64,000 nt of DNA, taken from positions 2,000,530 to 2,064,529 of the forward strand of contig CM039199.1 of the NCBI GenBank assembly GCA_008360975.2. The letters run 5' to 3'. Source of the DNA: Lichenostomus cassidix. Its lineage: Eukaryota > Chordata > Aves > Passeriformes > Meliphagidae. Positions 59,825-64,000 of the stretch are shown piece by piece; position 1 is the first letter of the stretch, and each line of letters begins with the position of its first letter. The notes below the pieces were generated by a model, which saw nothing but the letters and a program-made list of their open reading frames with translations, ran no database searches and had not been told where the DNA came from. Made by a program: the position numbers and the translations under genes.

Positions 59825-60242
59825 TGGTGAGGAGCTGGGGGAGCTGGGAAGGGTCTGGAGCTGCAGGAGCAGCTGAGGGAGCTGGAAAGGAGCTCAGCCT
59901 GGAGCAAAGGAGGCTCAGGGGGACCTTGTGGCTCTGCACAGCTGCTGACAGGAGGGGACAGCCAGGGGGTCAGGCTGAGCCAGGGAACAGGGACAGGAGG
60001 AGAGGGAACAGCCTCAGGCTGGGCCAGGGGAGGCTCAGGGTGGACAGCAGGAGGAATTTCTCCATGGAAAGGGTGGTCAGTCATTGGCAGGAGCTGCCCA
60101 GGGAGGTTTGCAGTCCCCAGGGAAGGCCTGGCTGTGGCACTCAGTGCTCTGGGCTGGGGACAAGGTGGGCATTGGGCACAACTTGGACTCCATGATCCTG
60201 GATGGCTTTTCCAACCCCAGTGATCCTGGGATTCTGTGATAT
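59825..60242 (+). mobile_element. CR1 LINE 3' fragment, subfamily B, about 0.4 kb
   Basis: Same layout as the 56806 copy: GGAAGGGTCTGGAGCTGCAG, AGCAAAGGAGGCTCAGGGGG, CAGCCTCAGGCTGGGCCAGG and GAATTTCTCCATGGAAAGGG. Its last part is closer to the 6925 copy (TGGCACTCAGTGCTCTGGGC), and its tail is GATCCTGGGATTCTGTGATA. A 350-codon open frame on the opposite strand overlaps this and the next CR1 and is not a gene. Confidence 0.92.
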
Positions 60243-60427
60243 CTCTGAAATGGCAGGAGGGTGCTGGAATGCTGGACTGTGACCAGGGGCAGGGGATTGG
60301 ATCACCCAGCTCCCATTTTGGTGACTCCAGTCCCAGTTGTCCAATGTCCCCAAAAGCACATCTGACTGTGAGCTCACAGCAGGTGGGGCTGCAGGGCTGG
60401 CCTTGGATTTGCTGCTTCACTGTTTTG

Positions 60428-60592
60428 TGATCACAGACTCCCAAAATTGTTTGGATCAGAAGGGACCTTAAATCCCATCCAGTGCCACCCCAGCCATGGG
60501 CAGGGACACCTTCCACTATCCCAGGCTGCTCCAAGCCCTGTCCAGCCTGGCCTTGGACACTGCCAGGGATTCCAGCCCCATTCCTGGTGGGA
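60428..60592 (-). mobile_element. CR1 LINE 3' fragment, subfamily A, short
   Basis: Starts with GATCACAGACTCCCAAAATT, then CAGAAGGGACCTTAAATCCC, GGGCAGGGACACCTTCCACT and CAGCCTGGCCTTGGACACTG. It breaks off just before the GGATCC block seen in the other copies. Confidence 0.9.
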
Positions 60593-61380
60593 TTGATGCC
60601 TGTGCCTGTGTTTGCCCCTCTGCTTTCCTGGCCTGGCTTTTGTTCAGAGGAACAAAAAGTTCTTCATTCACCCTCTTCTTGCCTCCCTCCTGCCCAGTGG
60701 ATCAGAGCAGGACTGAGCTCCCAGTGCTCACATTCTGTTCCTTGGAAAGAGTAAATCCAAAGTAGGTCAGGGCTTTGGCCTCTCACTGCCCTTGTCTCCC
60801 TCAAGCCAACATGAGCTAAGAGTTTGTCGTGTTGGATGAGATCAAATCTGCATCCAATATCTTTTATCAGCTCTGTTTTCAGGATCACAGGGAGAGGATG
60901 TGTTGGAGTCTATTTTATTTTATGATTTTTGCTTTGGCTCAGTGTGACTCTTCTACAAACTCTAAGGACATTCCCAGGCTTTTGTCACCTTCAGCATTCA
61001 GCGTTGCCTTCTAAGGATGTCCTCAACATCTCATGATCTCCTCCTTGCCCAAGAAAAATCCTGGGATGGCTTTTGAATAAGGAAAGTCGTTGGCTGGGTG
61101 ATACCAGCAGTGCTCCATCACATCCCTGGGACTGAATTTCTATCCTGACACAGCTCTTTCAGGGAGAACTTTCCCTGCAAAGCAGCCAAGAGACAAGGCT
61201 GAATTAGTCCTTGGTGTGCTGAGGGCATGGAAGGAGCTTGGAGGAATCCCTGTGGAGTATGGCAGGAGAGGGGAGGCTGTGCCAATCCATCTATCCCACG
61301 TCATAAAGATGTGACATCTGAGGTGTGGGACCTGCTGAGGGGTTGGCAGTGATCCTGCCCCAGTGTGGGGAGAGAGAGCT

Positions 61381-61604
61381 GCTGTGTGAGCTGGGTTAGC
61401 TGGGAATGGCCATTTCAGGATCTCTGTGAGAGGAGAGCTGCTGTGTGAGCTGGGTTTGCTGGGAATGGCCATTTCAGGATCTCTGTGAAAGGAGAGCTGC
61501 TGTGAGAGCTGGGTTAGCTGGGAATGGCCATTTCAGGATCTCTGTGAAAGGAGAGCTGCTGTGAGAGCTGGGTTTGGTGGAAATGGCCATTTCAGGATCT
61601 TTGT
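61381..61604. repeat. Tandem repeat, 59-bp unit, about 3.8 copies
   Basis: Units at 61381-61439, 61440-61498, 61499-61557 and a partial at 61558-61604. Each has GAATGGCCATTTCAGGATCT (GAAATGG in the last). Units differ by one to a few bases, for example TTAGCTGGG versus TTTGCTGGG. It lies about 170 bp upstream of a CR1 copy. Confidence 0.93.
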
Positions 61605-61769
61605 TTCCATGCTGTTCCATACATTTGAATGCAATTCCATGTGGCAGTGGATTTTACATGTTTATAGTATGAGCTTGGAAGACTGTGGAGGCTTCAGAGC
61701 TTAATTCCAAACTGAGCTGTGTTTGTTGTCAGCAGCAGGGGAGGAGGGGAGGATTCTTCCCCTGTGCTC

Positions 61770-62070
61770 AGGTGAGAGCTCACCTGCAGAGCTACCCGAG
61801 CCCTGGGCTCAGCACAGCAAGGAGCTGCTGAAGGAGTGCAGAGGAGCTCCAGGATGAGCAGAGGGATGGAGCAGCTCTGCTGGGAGGGAAGGCTGGGAGA
61901 GCTGGGATTGTTCAGCTGGAGAGGAGACGGTTTTGGGTGTGTCCAAGGCCAGGTTGGACAGGGCTTGGGGCAGCCTGGGACAGTGGAAAGTGTCCCTGCC
62001 ATGGCAGGGATGGAATGAGATGAGCTTTAAGGTCCCTCCCAGCCCACACTACTCTGGGATTCTGTGAATT
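61770..62070 (+). mobile_element. CR1 LINE 3' fragment, subfamily A, with internal deletion
   Basis: The first 160 bp match the 5' part of the 1081 copy (GAGCTCACCTGCAGAGCTAC, AGAGCTGGGATTGTTCAGCT). After GAGAGGAGACGG the sequence jumps to GTGTCCAAGGCCAGGTTGGA and then follows the normal 3' part to ACTACTCTGGGATTCTGTGA. About 200 bp present in the 1081 copy are missing. Confidence 0.9.
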
Positions 62071-62258
62071 CAGGCAATTTAAAGCAGAATTTGTCAGTGG
62101 TAGCAGAAGCTGTGGATTCTGTGGAGCACTAAGAGTTCACTTCCAGGCTCTCTCAGTATCAGCAATACTGAGAAAAGCAAGGAGGGGCTCACCAGACTTT
62201 AACACTGCTTGGAAGCACCAAATAAAATCAATTTTGTGATCTCAATGACATGTTTAAC

Positions 62259-62340
62259 TCAACATCTCACATCATAAATGTGACTGTAATCAACATTTCA
62301 CATTATAAATGTGATTATAATCAACATTTCACGTTATAAA
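62259..62340. repeat. Tandem repeat, 31-bp AT-rich unit, 2.6 copies
   Basis: Units at 62259-62289, 62290-62320 and a partial to 62340. The unit is TCAACATYTCACRTYATAAA followed by TGTGAYTRTAA. It is found about 190 bp after the end of a CR1 element. Confidence 0.9.
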
Positions 62341-63163
62341 AAAGTCACAGCAATGAAAGGACATTTTGATGAGCAGCCTTGGCTCTGGTGATGTCTCATA
62401 AGTGAAGCAGCAACATTAATAAATAAGGCCTGTCTCTGCTTTACCTTTTCTCTTAATAGCACAGCAGATGAGTTTGAAGTGCAGCTGTTAAAACAGGAGA
62501 GGGCAGGACAGGGTTTGTCCCAGCAGAGGCACTGGGGGAGCACAGTCCTCTCACTGCCATCAGGAATGTGCTTCCCAAGCCTGTACTGAGGTATTGAAGT
62601 CAGATTGATTGGAGGACAACATGAAAAGTTAAATTCTCAAGTGAAGAGAATTGAAATGGATGAGGAGCAGAGTTTTGTTAAAAATCAAGGGAACAAATTC
62701 CAGACATCACCCATCACAACAGAGGGGGTTTGTCCTCGAGGTTGTTCAGATAATCCCATTTTTCCTCAGGGGCTCTGTAACCTCCCATCACTCTGCTTCC
62801 CACAGCCTTTCTGCTCCTCTCTCCTGTCACTTTGAAGCTTCCCCTGGTTTGAAAAGCAGCATTTCCTACCCTCAGTTCCCTCCCAGTGCCTCTGACAGAG
62901 GGGGAGATTGACAGTGGCCTTTATCTGGAAGCAGAGTATGAATTCTAGTCAATAGAGAACGAGGGCTGCTCTCAGCCTGCAGTTTGTTTTCTCAGCCTGG
63001 TTAATTGTGGCAGGAATTGCTGTGCCTGTCTGGGCACAGTGCTACCAGGAGCTGCCTTTCAGTGCCTTGATTGAATTGCTGGGTGCAGAGAGCCTTTGGG
63101 ATGCTGGGGATGGAGAGCCTGGTGCTGTCACACGGGAGGGACTGAGCAGCCCTGGACCAGCAG
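62341..63163. other. Unique intron sequence
   Basis: Nothing recognised between the 31-bp repeat and the ATATT array. Confidence 0.55.
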
Positions 63164-63366
63164 GATTATATCACATTATATTATATTAATTATATTAAAT
63201 ATTATATTATATTAAATATTATGTTATATTGTATTAAATATTATATTAATTATATTAAATATTATATTAAATATTATATTATATTATATTATATTATATT
63301 ATATTATATTATATTATATTATATTATATTATATTATATTATATTATATTATATTATATTATATTG
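63164..63366. repeat. AT-only microsatellite, ATATT pentamer array
   Basis: About 200 bp. The first 100 bp are irregular (ATTAAATATT and ATTAATTATATT variants, with single G or C bases), followed by about 25 regular ATATT units to 63365. Such tracts unwind easily and are hard to assemble, so the copy number in this sequence may be wrong. Confidence 0.95.
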
Positions 63367-64000
63367 CAGTGCTTATATATTGGGTCTAGATATTATTATA
63401 GATATTACCTGCCTTGTAAAGTCAGGGCTGCTTTGGTTTTTGGGAGAGGGAAACTGTGGCAGCACTCATGCTTGATTTAAATGCCATGAATTCCTTCAAG
63501 AATGGCTGATTCCATGGACCAAGCCTTGCACCAGCTGAAAATGCTGAAATTTGGGAGCCTGAAGCCAGAAATGCTGAAGCAGCACCGTTTATTGTTTCCC
63601 TCCTGTTCCCAGCTGTGAGGAGTTCAGAGGATGAATTGAAGCCTCAGCCTCTTGTCTGCCTGATGAGATTCAGGTTTAACATCCCAGCCAGGTCCAGGCT
63701 TGCATTCATCCCAGGGATTTCATGCATTTCACTGCAAAGCAAGGCTCAAAGCTGCAAAATGACTTTTCTGCAAAGTGAATGTTGTCAGTTTGAGCTTCCT
63801 GATTGGGAAAAAAAGATCCATTTCCACGTCCCTTATGGGCCTTTTGTAGGGAATTCGCCCATCTGGCTGTGGTTCTTCGCAGTCTCCTGGGTGTGAGCAG
63901 GCTCAGTGTCTTCAGCAGCACAGATTGGGGCTATAAATAAGCAAAGAGCAAGATTTTTTCCTTTTTTCCCCCCTGAATTCCTCCCATCCTTATTTATTCT
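63367..64000. other. Unique intron sequence at the window end
   Basis: Nothing recognised. The part at 63700-63960 is non-repetitive with a few retained CpGs. No exon seen up to the edge. Confidence 0.5.

Larger units (their letters stand above)
35818..64000 (+). other. GALNT17: Downstream intron of GALNT17 (partial)
   Basis: About 28.2 kb following the donor. The next exon of the family should begin with the Val-Trp-x-Cys-Gly-Gly part of the catalytic domain; nothing resembling it occurs here, so it should lie beyond 64000. The content is CR1 fragments, several simple and tandem repeats, and unique sequence. The strand is taken from the exon. Confidence 0.85.

Noticed and set aside
59482..60534. 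350-codon open frame on the - strand
   Set aside because: It overlaps two CR1 fragments and unique DNA, resembles no protein, and similar accidental frames occur over the other CR1 copies.
63221..63475. Tyr/Ile/Leu-rich 84-codon frame
   Set aside because: It is a translation of the ATATT array.
1..64000. tRNA, snRNA, snoRNA or microRNA genes
   Set aside because: No A/B boxes in a cloverleaf context, C/D or H/ACA boxes, or convincing long hairpins outside the CR1 inverted pairs were seen by eye; a covariance-model scan was not possible.
1..64000. Bacterial or phage systems, CRISPR arrays
   Set aside because: The tandem repeats have no unique spacers, and the coding texture, splice sites and CR1 elements show vertebrate DNA.

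Overview
The window looks like vertebrate intronic DNA from a bird, probably a passerine. The bird call rests on many 5'-truncated CR1 LINE 3' ends, ending in tails of the type ATTCTGTGATT. The passerine call is weaker and rests on the wording of the commonest CR1 subfamily. There are no operons, phage genes, CRISPR arrays, rRNA or tRNA genes.

Only one coding segment can be supported: a 118-bp internal exon at 35700-35817 on the + strand. It has a good polypyrimidine tract and AG acceptor, and an AAG|GTCAGT donor. Its 39 complete codons encode part of catalytic subdomain B of a polypeptide N-acetylgalactosaminyltransferase, with the YGGENIE motif. From memory of the family it matches GALNT17 (formerly WBSCR17/GALNTL3), a Golgi type II membrane protein. 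The rest of the window is read as the two flanking introns, which fits the known very large size of this gene. No neighbouring exon was recognised.

Layout. Positions 1-35699 are upstream intron, with CR1 fragments at about 1.1-1.6, 3.7-4.0, 5.7-5.9, 6.9-7.2, 8.2, 11.9, 12.5-12.9, 18.3-18.5, 20.1-20.35, 22.7, 24.1-24.4, 27.6, 31.8-32.1 and 33.2-33.4 kb. This part also holds a 26-bp minisatellite (17.2-17.5 kb), a CTTTTC/CCTTCT pyrimidine tract (22.1-22.3 kb), an 11-bp minisatellite (26.2-26.4 kb), a CpG-dense pocket (9.7-9.8 kb), and a possible old LTR-like repeat (10.6-11.1 kb). Positions 35818-64000 are downstream intron, with CR1 fragments at 37.7-37.9, 39.1-39.5, 41.1-41.6, 43.5-43.6, 52.2, 52.8, 55.5-55.7, 56.8-57.2, 59.8-60.2, 60.4-60.6 and 61.8-62.1 kb. 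It also holds a 7-bp pyrimidine repeat (52.9-53.0 kb), a 59-bp tandem repeat (61.4-61.6 kb), a 31-bp repeat (62.3 kb) and a long ATATT pentanucleotide array (63.2-63.4 kb).

Several AT-rich, repeat-free blocks (27.06-27.19, 27.9-28.08, 32.77-32.97 and 38.68-38.95 kb, among others) have the look of conserved non-coding elements. That cannot be shown without alignments. The most interesting structural observation is that the exon is flanked by CR1 copies of the same subfamily in opposite orientation, + upstream and - downstream. They could pair in the pre-mRNA. I found no previously undescribed multi-gene system. The long open frames in the window are shadows of CR1 sequence or of tandem repeats.
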